A stretch of 64,000 nucleotides of DNA from positions 39,722-103,721 of the forward strand of contig VKHL01000101.1 of the NCBI GenBank assembly GCA_015146655.1, in the 5' to 3' direction. This document shows positions 1 to 11,147 of the stretch, piece after piece. Under the pieces are notes generated by a model. It saw only the letters and a list, made by a program, of their open reading frames with translations, had not been told where the DNA came from and made no database searches. Numbering within the stretch: the stretch's first letter is position 1; every line of letters begins with the position of its first letter. The translations under genes and the position numbers were made by a program. The stretch comes from Ochromonas danica. Taxonomy: Eukaryota; Sar; Chrysophyceae; Chromulinales; Chromulinaceae.

Positions 1-1
1 A

Positions 2-1327
2 ATGCCAAGTGGTACGTCATCCCATGAGAAGCCAGCACAGCAGAATAGCGACGCTGTTGTTCGACCCATTACCAGACAGACCCTTCTCTTCTCTGCTACG
101 GCCATTGAGCGTGCAGGTAAGACCATAAAGAACAAGAAGCAACAAGCAGTGAAATTGCATGGCACAGTTCGTGGGTTAGTATCAGGTTATGCTCTAAATC
201 AACCTATCAAGGAGCTTTTGTCTGCTGTAGGTACTCAGAAGATTATTGAAGTAGTCGATGCAACTCATTTCACTTCACCAGCTTCACAAGAAGGCTCCAA
301 TAGCTTAGAAGTAGTTAAAGGTCAGGCTAAAAAGAGCAAGGAGAGTGAAGAAGATGATAAAGATGAGATCGAAATGAATATTGCCTTACCTAGCACTCTC
401 AAGCAGTTGGAAATTCATTGCACAAACGAAGATAAAGATGTTTTCACTTATTATTATCTCTATAAGAATCTGGGTCGCTCTTTGATCTTTGTTAATTCTA
501 TCAAATGTGCCAAGAGATTATTAAACATTCTGACTGTCTTGGGACTGTCTTGTCATGCGCTTCATGCTGATATGGAACAAAAGCAGCGTGTTTCAACCTT
601 GGAATCGTATAGTAAGAAGATTAATAGCTGTCTTATTGCAACTGATGTAGCAGCAAGAGGTCTTGATATTAAGAATATCAATCATGTCTTACACTATGAC
701 ATTGCTCGTACCCCTCAACTCTATGTGCATCGCTCAGGTCGTACGGCTCGTGCTAATGCCAAGGGTACCTCTATCTCCATTGTTACACCCGAGGATAACC
801 AAGCTCATATAGCCATTTGTACCTCTCTCATCGCGTCATCACGCACTGGCAAGAAGATTCCTAGCTTCCCAAAGCTGGAGGTTGATTTGAGCCTTGTGGG
901 TAGAATTCGTGATCGTGTGAAATTGGCCAAGAAGGTAAGGCACCCTATCCTATCTTCGTGCTCTGGGGTGTGATAGCTGTTATTGATCATTCGATTTGTG
1001 TGTAAATCACAGATTTTCAACCTATCTCACAAACTAAATCAACAAACAAAAGAGACAAATTGGATTAAGTTCCAAGCTAAGCAGAGTGAACTAGACTTGG
1101 ATGAGGAGTTGCTTCATGAGACAGGGCATAGTGCTGACCAACGTGAGCAACAAAACAAGCAGAAAGCTGAGCTGCGTAACCTTAGACAGGAACTCAAGGT
1201 GTTGCTAACACAACCAATCGAGTTGGACACGGTATTCACTGCTAGTGGTAGTCGAGCTGGTTTAGGATCGATGCAGAGCGTGCAAGATTGGAAGAAAAGA
1301 GGGTCTTTCTTTGTCTATGCAAAGTAA
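2..1327 (+). CDS. DEAD-box RNA helicase, DDX24/Mak5-like (3' part)
   Basis: ATP-dependent RNA helicase; the Mak5/DDX24 family acts in nucleolar 60S ribosome assembly (family knowledge). The window cuts off the N-terminal half, so motifs I and II (DEAD) are missing and the first ATG is probably not the true start. Seen here: motif III SAT (visible residues 31-33), an acidic insert, then the helicase C domain with ARGLD near residue 217 and HRSGRTAR near 243. Two exons, 2..934 and 1013..1327, with a 78-bp GT-AG intron in phase 0. The join gives the sequence KLAKKIFNLSHK followed by NWIKFQA, which resembles the lysine-rich C-terminal stretch of Mak5 proteins. About 415 residues are visible. High confidence for the helicase, good for the subfamily. 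Confidence 0.85.
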
Positions 1328-1578
1328 TGTAGCTATTGTCTTTCAAACAGGTTTAATAAAAGTGGATGACTTAACAAGTTACAGTCAAAAAGAAATATTG
1401 AAAACAAACTTCAACAAAGGAATCGAAATACCCTATTAAAGAAAGAAAGATAGCAATAGCGATACGATTGCCATCGTAGCATTATGACATGGTACCATAG
1501 CATACCACATCATATCTTATCATACATCAGATCACAAGTCATGAACACCATCGCGATGAAAGATAAATCTCAGATTGG

Positions 1579-2312
1579 CTAGACTGTAGCATCTTCATCC
1601 GATTGACTATCATCAGGCAAGGGATAAACTTTGAGTTCTTTATATCCACTTCCATTAGGACCAAGATCAGGTTCTCGTCGAAAGAGTGCTTGATCAATTT
1701 CCAGCAAACTAATCTCAGCGGTTGTATAGATTCGATTTCCAGATAAGAGATGACCACCAATTGTTACTCCTTTTTCATCTGACACAGAGATATGAACATG
1801 ACCATCACCTGAATAGTTCTTATGATGAATTTGTTGGAAGTCAATCATTCCCACTAATGAGACAATTTCAAAATGTCCCGTTAAAGAAGTTCCATTTTCA
1901 TCATTGGCATAACGAATATTGGTATCGGTTAGTGATCCAACACATGATAAAATAGTAGCAGCTTTGATTTCATTGAAACGAGCATATTTACATAAGCTAT
2001 CTCTTAGATCTTCACCTGGTTGCAGTCGAAGAATATGAACTTTTGAACCAGTGAAACTTGCTGTCTCATGTAGAAGTACTTTCCTGTCATACCAAGCTTT
2101 ATCCTCTAATATTAACCATACAACATAAATCAGCCATTGTCGTTTATGGTAGGTCGTCAGACATTCTCACCTGCTGGACTCCATTCCAATGGATCTTTTG
2201 TTGTTCCTTTTAATGCTCCTTCTATTTGTTGAGGAATAATCTCTTTACCATTAGCGTAAAGTCCATAAAAAATAGGCATGAAAAAGAAAAGGAAAGCTGC
2301 AACTAGTTCCAT
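1579..2312 (-). CDS. PPC (DUF296) domain protein with N-terminal hydrophobic segment
   Basis: Two exons, 2171..2312 and 1579..2105, with a 65-bp intron (phase 1), give 222 residues. The first exon encodes a hydrophobic start (MELVAAFLFFFMPIFYGL), probably a signal peptide or anchor. The second carries a PPC/DUF296 fold: RLQPGEDLRDSL, ATILSCVGSLTD, LTGHFEIVSLVG, then GDGHVHISVSDEKG and TIGGHLLSGN with its conserved Gly/His residues. PPC domains occur alone in bacteria and fused to AT-hooks in plants; no AT-hook is seen here, so DNA binding is not implied. Function unknown. A start at the internal ATG at 1854 would cut the domain in half, so the spliced model is preferred. Confidence 0.8.
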
Positions 2313-2922
2313 CACTGATGATTGATTGTTCTACAAGCAAGTAGTCTATTGTATTGTTCTGGTTTCTTTGCAGGGTGAGTCTTAGTTTTGGTCTAGACCA
2401 TGTTTTTCAATGCTTTGCTATGCTGTGCTGTGCTTTGTGTCGTGGTGTGCTCTGCTGAGTCACGCCCCTTCAGCCGCCAGCCTCTCTACAGCCTTGTCTG
2501 GTCTACAGTTAGTTAGTCTACTACTACATTGTGACAAGGTAGCTTGGGATTGCAAGTTTAACTAATTATATGTACATCACACAGATAAAGAAAATGAGGT
2601 AGAGAGAGAGGAAGTGAGCGAGGGAGAGAGAAAGAGAAGGCAACCAGCCACACACCACGAGATTATTGCAAGAGGACGAAGCTTAGTTTCACTGTCATTC
2701 AATCAAATTGAAATATATTGACCATCGCAAGCATAAAGAAACAAAGTCCTGTGGAGGACATTGATTATAATGATCTAAACACACTAAGCAATAATCCAAC
2801 AAATGAAACATAAGTGATATCCAATATCAAACAATTAACATTCTTCATCCAGCAAGTTCAAATGAATTCTTATTCTCCTCACCAAGTAACTCTTTGTTTC
2901 AGTTATTTCTCCTTCCAATGAC
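2313..2922. other. Intergenic, no gene seen
   Basis: About 600 bp between the 5' end of the PPC gene and the 3' end of the next minus-strand gene. It holds a purine-rich GAGAGA tract around 2600-2640 and otherwise AT-rich sequence. No open frame with family resemblance was found. Confidence 0.5.
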
Positions 2923-4092
2923 TTATGCAACACCATGCTCACGCCAATCTTCAAGTATTTCATAGACATACTCATCCGTTGTCTGTCTCTGCATTGGAGG
3001 GTGTTCTTCTACTACTTCTTCCTGCTGAAAGAAATCCAATCCCCCCTCCAGATCTGCAATCAAATTATCAATATCTGCTAAGCACACTGAGCTCGATCGA
3101 CTAAAGCTGCCTATCGAATGGATGGACAAGAAGCGGGGAATCTCCATTTCGAAGTCCGTCATGTTCGTGTCATCAGATGAGGCCCCAGGATCAACTTTGA
3201 TATTCAAAGCAAAGAAGCGCCCTACATCCGCTGGCATAATAGAATGTGACGATGAATGGGAAGCAATATTCGCAGTCACAAGAGGGGGAGGAATAGGTAA
3301 TAATTGGTTGGCATTCTCGACGCTATCCGTGGACATCGCCATACTCTGTTCAATAGAGAAAGCAGAGGCTTCCAGTGTAGGAGAAGAAGAACGAGACACT
3401 GTTGGATCAGGGAGAACAGGAGGAGTGGAAGGAGTAGGGAGAGAAGGGGGGAGTTCACTATGCTTCTCTCTCTTCTTTGAACTTCGCGGGGCACGATTAA
3501 TCCCCGTGAGGAAATGATAGATTAGATGTCTTCTCTTTGCCTCAGGTCCTAATCCAGACCAACCACCTTCTAAACATTTCTCAAATCCACTTAAAATAGC
3601 TGCAGCACGCATACTAACCACTTTGTTAGGAGGTTCGCGTAACAATTTGATGGCATACTTGAGATAATTCGCAAAAATCAATAAACCTTGCCATTCTGCT
3701 TCATTATCACTTGCTAATGGACTAGCTTTCTTAAATTTTTGAAAAGGATTTTCTTCAACTTTTACTGCATTTTGATCTAATAAAGAGGTCATAGTGACAT
3801 GATCGAGAAAGATAGCACGAAGTTCATCCACATTGGCAATAGGTTGGACTTCATTCTCTGGACTTATCATATAGGTCAGAATAAACTGAGCTAAAACAAG
3901 TGCTTTTAAAGTATTAATCTCATTCTCACGTTGAGAAATAGAGGAAGCAGGAGGAAGGAATGTTTCTGGATGAATTCCTAAGAGATCTAAAAGATTAGTA
4001 CTATCCAGCTTCCCTTCAATCTTCATTGACTGAATAGGACGAAGTGCTTCTTCGATAAGAGGATAATAACGATGTTGATATAGACCTGCCAT
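2923..4092 (-). CDS. Unrecognised protein, 389 aa
   Basis: Single open frame that I do not recognise. The first ATG in frame is at 4092; the frame is open upstream to a TTG, so an upstream exon cannot be excluded. The N-terminal half (about residues 1-200) looks globular and helical (LLDLLGIHPETFLPP, LKALVLAQFILTYMI, LLIFANYLKYAIKLL). A Ser/Pro/Thr-rich linker follows (about 205-300), then an acidic tail with DFEMEIPRFLSIHSIG and DIDNLIADLEGGLDF. No signal peptide or membrane segment. The globular-plus-disordered layout would suit a nuclear or regulatory protein, but that is only a guess. Confidence 0.6.
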   Translation of the reverse strand: MAGLYQHRYYPLIEEALRPIQSMKIEGKLDSTNLLDLLGIHPETFLPPASSISQRENEINTLKALVLAQFILTYMISPENEVQPIANVDELRAIFLDHVTMTSLLDQNAVKVEENPFQKFKKASPLASDNEAEWQGLLIFANYLKYAIKLLREPPNKVVSMRAAAILSGFEKCLEGGWSGLGPEAKRRHLIYHFLTGINRAPRSSKKREKHSELPPSLPTPSTPPVLPDPTVSRSSSPTLEASAFSIEQSMAMSTDSVENANQLLPIPPPLVTANIASHSSSHSIMPADVGRFFALNIKVDPGASSDDTNMTDFEMEIPRFLSIHSIGSFSRSSSVCLADIDNLIADLEGGLDFFQQEEVVEEHPPMQRQTTDEYVYEILEDWREHGVA

Positions 4093-4404
4093 CCTCTTTC
4101 GATTAGCTAATTGGACCAAATTGGACTGGACGAGTTAATTCTGTGGCACAAGATGGAATTTGGATCCTCTCCGTTCACCACCCCTGTCGCCAGATCTGGA
4201 TATTTGGAAATCTAGGAGCCTGCTGTCTCCTCTTCGTGAATAGCAAGGCATCAATCAACAAGTTATATATGCACATGTATTGAATCTATTACTAACTATG
4301 ACCAACAAGGCATGAAGGAGGAGAGAAGGGAAGATAACTATCTACAGGAAGGTAATAACCCTTTGATCTACTGGACCACACAGTGCTTGTTGCTGTATGG
4401 TTAT
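4093..4404. other. Intergenic, no gene seen
   Basis: About 310 bp between two minus-strand genes. No coding signal was recognised. It should hold the promoter of the 2923-4092 gene or an unrecognised 5' exon of it. Confidence 0.45.
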
Positions 4405-5458
4405 TTATATAGTCTCCATGGTAAGGACAGGAGTGGCATTCTCTGCATGAGCTGCAGCAGCAGCCGCTTCTAACGCTTTTCGCTCATTGTGTGTCTCTAT
4501 AACTTCCGAATCAACGTTAATCAGCTTCTGCTTGGCCTTGGCCAGTTCTTCTTGTAGATGTTGCTGGATGGAGCTAAGGATCTCCAAGTCTAGACTCTCA
4601 TCAAAGTTTGCATAGTGTTCCTAATCCGATTCGTCATGGGAAGAGTGAGCACTCAAATGGTCTGTGAGCGAAAACTGATAAAGGAACTTACAGGGAAAGC
4701 AGTCGGTTTTCTGGGTCCTGACGGCTGCAAACTGGCAAGCGTTGACCCGTTATACTGCATGAGTTGTGCATGGAAAGTTGCATGAGGATCGGCAAAGACG
4801 ATTTCATCGTAGTTTTCCGCCACTACCGGCTACCATAAAAACATCGAAAACAGATGCCACTGAGAATTATCATATATAGGAAAGCAAAGTGTAGCTCACC
4901 TTCTTGGCAGACATTTGCTGCTGAGTGACAGGTGGGTAGAGGCGAATCTGATGGAAAAGATCGACTGGTTGCTCTTCAGGGTCCTTGAAGAATATTCGAA
5001 TACCTGCTTCAAACTCACCCCAACCAGTCTCTACAATTTCAAAAGGTGCTTGTGTCACCTCTGTCAGATTGTCCCCCCAAACACACAAAACCACACAAAA
5101 CACACACACACACACAGAGTGAGTGAGTGAGTGAGTGAGTGAGTGAGTGAGTGAGTGGTGAGGAACAGATAGAGAGAGGGAGAGCAGCTGACCTCGTATA
5201 GGATTAGGAAAGCTTGGATGTAAAGTGAAAGCAACTTTTTCAACAAAAGTGGAGAGGTCTTCATCTTGAGGTCCTCGTAGATAGAGAGTCCAGCGATGTG
5301 TGCAAAACTCTTCTGCCTTCTTACCCAGATAGAAGGCCATGGACCCTGAATCATCATATCATTCCTTTTAACTTATTAAGAACTACCAAAAACAGAAGAT
5401 TGATAAACAAACCATAGATAATAGGGCATATAACGACCGTGTTTTGCATTCGACTCAT
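4405..5458 (-). CDS. YEATS4: YEATS domain protein, GAS41/Yaf9-like
   Basis: Reader of acylated histone H3; Yaf9/GAS41 belongs to the SWR1/INO80 and NuA4 chromatin complexes (family knowledge). Five exons: 5413..5458, 5193..5345, 4900..5060, 4692..4829 and 4405..4620, all GT-AG and in phase, giving 237 residues (the human protein is about 227). The join restores VICPIIYGSMAFYLGKK, then HRWTLYLRG, LHPSFPNPIREVTQAPFEI and ETGWGEFEAGIRIFF, the core of the YEATS fold. The family-typical acidic linker NYDEIVFADPHA and a C-terminal coiled coil (about 175-230) follow. Intron 2 carries a GAGT microsatellite. Confidence is high because every join recreates conserved sequence. Confidence 0.93.
5103..5157. 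repeat. CA and GAGT microsatellites in a YEATS4 intron
   Basis: A run of AC dinucleotides followed by about ten GAGT (plus strand) tetranucleotides, wholly inside intron 2 of the YEATS gene. Such tracts change length easily. Confidence 0.9.
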
Positions 5459-5789
5459 TCTTCAGCAATTATTTGGGTTTGGTTGGGTTGGAGGTTGAAA
5501 AACAGCTTTTATCATTGAACAAAAACACTATTAACTTAAGAAGAAGATGGCGGTTATGTTGTCCATGCGCTGGATGAAGAGAACAAAGAAGAGAACAACG
5601 AAGACAAACGAAGGAATCAACTGATCGGATCAACAGAGAGGTCAGTTAATTGCAAATCAGGCACGAGAAGTCAGACATAATAGTCATTATCTTCAATTCT
5701 ACTTTTTTCTATTTCCCCCCTGAAAACAAGTAAAAGCAATCGAAACAAACAAGCAAACAAACAACAACAACAAAGCACAACACGACAAT

Positions 5790-8255
5790 ATGGTCAATCT
5801 ACTTTGGACTATCTTCTCTTTAATAACACCAAAGTCTATTCATCATCATTCTATATCAAAAGGAGGTAAGAGAATATATTTGCACATAGAAGATGTTAAA
5901 TATTAATTAACATTGTTTTTGTTTTTTGTTGTTGTTGAGCAGATCTTTCACCACGTCGTACCATACATTGGGAAGTGGATCCTTTTGCTAGTTTTCATGG
6001 ACAAGGTTATATTAGTAATAATCATATTGATTCTTTTGCACGTCCTTCTTCCTCTCCAGTGCAAAGAAAAGCAATGCAATCAAACAATCAGAACATTCCT
6101 GTTAACCCAACAACAACTCCCAAGAGTTCCACCACTTCAACTACTACCACTACCACAAAGAGTACTAAGAAGAAAGTGAAGAAGTTGTTTCCTGGTTTAG
6201 AGAAAACTATTGGACTTGGTTTATCAGATCGTTGGCAGGAAGTGGAAGGTGGAGGATATCTTCTCTATCCACCTGAACATGTCCCACCTGTGGCTATTAT
6301 ACATTTTATTGGTGATGCTTTTGTTGGAAGTGCACCACAAGTGACCTATCGATATTTACTCGATTTACTCTCATTACAAGGGTTTCTAATTGTTACTACT
6401 CCCTATAAATTGGATGTAGATTATGTACGCATTTGTGATACAATTTTGTTATCCTTTGAAGAGATTTATAATAAGAACTTGACAACTTATCATCACTTAC
6501 CTATTATTGGAGTAGGGCATGGTTGTGGTGCTGTCTTACATTCATTAGTTTCTTCCTTATTTCCTGATTATCCCAAAGCTGCCAATATCCTCTTGGCTTA
6601 TTCGACTCAACCAATCTCTCATATTATACCAGCTTTTGATGAACTCTTTGTACCTTTATTTAAGCAATTAGCTCATCTGACAAGTCATCCTCATTTACTT
6701 TCTTCCAAGGTTATACAAGAAATGGTTCGTTATTCTCAACGTTATCTCAATATTGCCTATGAACTCTATGCCTCCTCTCAATTGAGTCCAGCTTTCATCA
6801 CTGATGAAGTTGTTCCTTTGATTCAACAGGGGGTTGGTATGCTTGATCAAGTACCTCCTCTTGTACAAGTGTTAGCCTCTTCTTCATCGACCACTTCCAA
6901 CTTTTCTCCAACACCTCTTCATACAAAGGAAGTGCTTCGTTTAATGTATCGTTGTCCTCAAACCTTTATAGTTGCCTTTGCTGGTGATGCTTTTGCCAAA
7001 GAATCTTTATCATTGGTTCAGCTTCTACAGGAGGCCAACACATTGTTCAAGATGAAGAAATCCAATCGACCTCGTCAAGATATGATAGTTTCACACCTCA
7101 TCTTACCAGGTGGTAGAATGACTCCTTGTAGTCAAAGCATATTCGTGGATTTATTAAAGTTGTTTCCTCTGTATAACAACTCCTCCACTAGTGTAACTGG
7201 CAAGACCCCCAAAATTGCAGATGATCGAAAACAAGCGAACAGCAACAGCAGTCAGAGCGTGTTGGAACAGATCCTGAAGTTCTTGCCTGAGACTTACGAT
7301 CGACTTGTACAGACTTTTGATACTTCCTATCTTTCCCAAGTTGAAGCTGTCGCTGATCAGCTTGGTCTTTTCATGAATGATATTGCCTCTGCGGTACCTG
7401 GATCCTTAGAGGAACGAAAAGAGGAGATTGCAGCTTGGCAAGCAGCAACACGCGAAGCAGTGCAAGAGAGATTAACAAAGCTGAAAGCAGCGCGCATCGA
7501 ACGCACTACCAGCGCATTACAGTCGCAACAGTCTTCCCCAGCTACCGCGTCGACAAATGCAGTTGCTTCGCGAAGTGTTTCTTCCTCGCGGTCTTCAACA
7601 CTATCATCACCACCTTTGGCAGTAATTCAAGATGTTCCAGGGGATGAAGTAGGTCTTCGTGAAGCACTAGGTGAATCAAAAGCATCCTCTCGTCCTGTAA
7701 AGAAGACCAAGAAACAGAAAAAGAGAGATTCGACTTTTTCATCAATGTTAGTTGTGAAATACAATGTTGTTGATTTGGCAACATATTACTGATTTGATTG
7801 ATGACCATTGCAGGTTGCTTCGAGCTCATGCTGCAAGTACTTCTGGCTTGCAGAAAGCTCAATCTTCGTTGACTGCCGCCTTGGTACTATTGGCAGGATT
7901 TGCTCAGCTTGCTCTTCTGCAAGTCGCTAGTGTGGCAACATGGGTGGGCCAAATAATTATGGAAAAGCTCCAGCCCTCCTTCGCCAACTTGGCATCCTTT
8001 TCCAAGGAGTTTTTGAAAGAGAGCTCGGGGAAGACTTGGCAGTTTCTTTCAGCTCAAGTTAATTCCGTCCAATTCTCTGCATCGACAGCTCAAAGAAAGG
8101 TTTCCAATGAGCTGATCCTAATATTCAGGAATCTATCCGTGTGGTGGAAAGCAGCGCCTTGGCAGCTCTGGACAATGGGAACACTGGCAAATATACTGCA
8201 GCATTTGATAATAGTATTCTTTCTTCGCTATGCTGTTCCGTTGAGAGTGAGATGA
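5790..8255 (+). CDS. DUF1350 alpha/beta-hydrolase-like protein with C-terminal hydrophobic region
   Basis: Three exons, 5790..5865, 5943..7746 and 7814..8255, give 773 residues. Phases fit: KGD spans join 1, and an ATG codon is rebuilt at join 2. DUF1350 proteins occur in cyanobacteria, plants and algae, often plastid-targeted, function unknown. Seen here: WQEVEGGGYLLYPP, VAIIHFIGDAFVGSAP, RYLLDLLSLQGF, GVGHGCGAVLH (the nucleophile-elbow position, where Ser is replaced by Cys) and a late GDAFAKESL. The lid and C-terminal parts are longer than usual. The last exon adds an Ala/Leu-rich hydrophobic stretch (LTAALVLLAGFAQLALL) and a second one near the end (LIIVFFLRYAVPL), which suggests membrane attachment. 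Plastid location is inferred only from the family. Confidence 0.8.
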
Positions 8256-8819
8256 TGAACGTTCTGTTTGCAACGCTTTTTGTTTCTATTGATGTGTAAG
8301 AGAATATCCGTACAGTTATTTTATCTAAAGCAGTAAATTCTTTTAGTAAATCACTACCACAACTGTTGACGGGACAGCAGCATTTTGTTTTGGTACTTAT
8401 CGAACCTTGCAATAGGAATACTAAGGTAAAAGATGCTAGTACTGCGCGGCTATCACCTTCTCACCTGCTGCTTAATGTTTGACTTGTTGTGTAATAGATG
8501 TAATAGATGTAGTGCTACTCTGTAGAGTGTTGATGAGCACTACAAGATGCGAAAAACAAGATGGTTTTTGAACTTTCACTGTTGAAGAGGTGCTTTCTAC
8601 TACTTTAAACTGCGAAAAGCGGGGTTCTACTCGTCTGTTGCTCTGTGAAGGAAATGAATTCCGAACAATGAATTGGTCTAAATAACAGCACGATTTGTAG
8701 TAGTACTACCACTATTACAATTAATTACTACTACTATTACAGTAATTAGACAACTGCTATAGTCTAGTCTACTAGGGGGTGGTTAGAGAGTGGTGTAGTA
8801 GTAGTAGTAGTAGTAGACA
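8256..8819. other. Intergenic with GTA microsatellite
   Basis: About 560 bp. Near 8700-8760 there are scattered ACT/AGT triplets, and about seven GTA repeats lie directly before the start codon of the MFS gene (about 8796-8816). No gene is recognised. This should be the MFS promoter and 5' UTR. Confidence 0.5.
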
Positions 8820-10688
8820 ATGTTGTTGAGAAGAAGAACTGTTGGCCTACTGTCTGCTGGCTTTTGTCGTCATTCCATTGTACCCAATAATATACGATGG
8901 ACATCTCCACAACTTCTCACCCTCTCTCACCATTATCATCATCTTCATAATCTTCATCGTGGTCCTTGTTGTTGTTCTTCTTCTTCTCGTCGTTTGATTC
9001 ATTCACGTTCTGATGTCTTTCGATTGTTAGGATTACATTCCTTTGATGATCGAGAGATTTCTCAATCTTTTCAATTGCTTTCTCAAGCTAAAGAAACAAT
9101 AACAACAAACACAACAAACATTGTGTCAAATTCCAAAGGTGCCAGCGGTGCCTCAGCCTCACTTGTCAGTTCTTCAAATCATCATCTTCCTGCTGCTTCT
9201 GGTGCTTCTGCTGGTGCTGCTGTCCCTCTGACAACAACAACAACAGCAACTATTGCTACAGTGAATCCTAACCATGGATTAATCGAACTATTTCGACAGA
9301 GTCAACTAACATCATCGTCATCATCGACATCGTTAACATCATCTTCTTCAGAGAAACAGACAAACATTGCCACTTTTCAGACATTTCTAGAAAAAGAAGG
9401 AATTCAATCTCAAGAATTGACATTAGAAGAATATAAAACAACAGTACGAGCTATAGGAGAGAAAATTGATCGTCGTATCTATTCTATTGGAATGAGTTTT
9501 CTCTTCAATGGATTAAGTGTAGGAATTATAATTCCTTGTATGCCACTCTTATCAGCACAATTACAATTACCACCTAGTGATATGGGAATTATTGTTTCAG
9601 CCTTTGGTTTATCAAAACTATTAGGTAATATGCCATCTGCACATTTAGTTGAACGATTTGGTCGTAAAGTTGCAATTGAATCAGGTATGATAGTCACGGG
9701 TCTAGGTGTTGGTTGTATTGGTCTGGCACTCTTACCTGGCTTTGGAGCGAATTGGTTAATAACTTGTCGACTTCTTTCTGGATTGGGTGTTAGTAGTTTC
9801 TTAGCAGGAGGGTTTATGTTTCTCTCTGATATTTCTACAACGCTTAATCGTACTCGAACTATGGCCCCTGCAATGGCCGCTTTCCATGCAGGTTGTGCTT
9901 TAGGCCCTGCCTTAGGAGGCGTTCTAGCAGATCGTTTAGGACTCCCGTATACCTATGGTCTTGTTGGATTAATGTTCTTTGGTAATGCAGTTCATAACTG
10001 GTTGACTATGGTGGAAACCCATCCTGCCAGTAGTCTAACACATGGGGATCAAGAAAAAGCAAATAGTCTTGGAGACAAGATAAGGAAGGAATTTAACACA
10101 TGGGGATCTTTATTACAAAATGGAGAACTTCGTGATATGATTGTATTGAATGGAGCCTTTTGGTTTGCATGGTCAGGTGCACAAATGACTCTTTTACCAC
10201 TTTTCTTAGTTTCCAATCCTATTTACAGTCTGACACCAACAGAACTTGGAGCTTATTTTGCTGCTTCTTCAGTTGTATCATTTCTATCTGCTCAACCAGT
10301 AGCCTATGTTGCAGATCGATTTAGTAAACCAGCAGTATTATTGACAGGATTAGGTTTGACTTCATCATGTATTCTACTGCTACCCCACACAACAGGTCTA
10401 ACTCATCTATTCACTCTCTTAGTGCCTTTAGCCATTGGTTCAACAATGTTAAATGCACTTCCAACTTCTATGGTAACTGATCTCTCAAGCGATTCTCAGA
10501 GAGCACAGGCACTTTCTCTATTACGAACAGCAGGTGATGTGGGACTTCTTGTCGGTGCTGCCTCGGCGGGTTTCTTGGCCACACATAGTAGTCTTGGAAC
10601 TGCGTTTGCTACAGATGGTGGTATATTACTTTCTGTCATGGTAGCTTATGGGTATAGTTGTTATCGTCGATATCGAAAGCTTCTGTAG
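8820..10688 (+). CDS. Major facilitator superfamily transporter with long N-terminal extension
   Basis: Intronless, 622 residues. About 215 residues precede the first membrane helix. They start with an Arg/Ser/His-rich stretch (MLLRRRTVGLLSAGFCRH) like a mitochondrial or plastid presequence and continue as low-complexity Ser/Thr/Ala. The membrane part has roughly 12 helices. MFS signature A is clear between helices 2 and 3 (HLVERFGRKVAIESG), followed by CRLLSGLGVS, GPALGGVLADRLG in the helix 4-5 region and AYVADRFSKP in the second half. It looks like a drug:proton antiporter-type (DHA1) carrier. Substrate unknown. Organellar targeting is inferred from the N-terminus alone. Confidence 0.85.
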   Translation: MLLRRRTVGLLSAGFCRHSIVPNNIRWTSPQLLTLSHHYHHLHNLHRGPCCCSSSSRRLIHSRSDVFRLLGLHSFDDREISQSFQLLSQAKETITTNTTNIVSNSKGASGASASLVSSSNHHLPAASGASAGAAVPLTTTTTATIATVNPNHGLIELFRQSQLTSSSSSTSLTSSSSEKQTNIATFQTFLEKEGIQSQELTLEEYKTTVRAIGEKIDRRIYSIGMSFLFNGLSVGIIIPCMPLLSAQLQLPPSDMGIIVSAFGLSKLLGNMPSAHLVERFGRKVAIESGMIVTGLGVGCIGLALLPGFGANWLITCRLLSGLGVSSFLAGGFMFLSDISTTLNRTRTMAPAMAAFHAGCALGPALGGVLADRLGLPYTYGLVGLMFFGNAVHNWLTMVETHPASSLTHGDQEKANSLGDKIRKEFNTWGSLLQNGELRDMIVLNGAFWFAWSGAQMTLLPLFLVSNPIYSLTPTELGAYFAASSVVSFLSAQPVAYVADRFSKPAVLLTGLGLTSSCILLLPHTTGLTHLFTLLVPLAIGSTMLNALPTSMVTDLSSDSQRAQALSLLRTAGDVGLLVGAASAGFLATHSSLGTAFATDGGILLSVMVAYGYSCYRRYRKLL

Positions 10689-11147
10689 TAGACTAATTCA
10701 ACCAATTCTTATTGGAATTGTAGACTTTGTACATACTCTAATGGGAGGAAGGGGAAGAAGATGAAAGATAGATTTTAGTGTAGTATGAGAATAGAATGAA
10801 GAGAGATGTGTGGTTAACTTAAATGTAGAGCACTTCGTTCTACTTTGGTGTCATACTTGTACACATGATTGTTATGGTTGGAATGTGGTCACAGTATCTT
10901 CCATGGAACGCATGGATTAAATGCTTTATGATGAGCAGATATTCACCAGCAATCAAAATTGGAGTACCTTCCGAGATGATATTACCACAGGCAGTTCTAC
11001 AGTTCCACCATACATAGTCTAGGAACTAGCCATACAATCCAATTCACAATTATTAGGATGCGTGCGCTATATCAGAGTTACCACGCATATTCCTGTGGAG
11101 GAAACGCTCAACAAAAACAAATTGTGGAAATCGATTGGTGAATAACG
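10689..11147. other. Intergenic, no gene seen
   Basis: About 460 bp between two plus-strand genes. AT-rich and without a recognisable frame. It must contain the 3' end of the MFS transcript and the lipB promoter. Confidence 0.45.
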
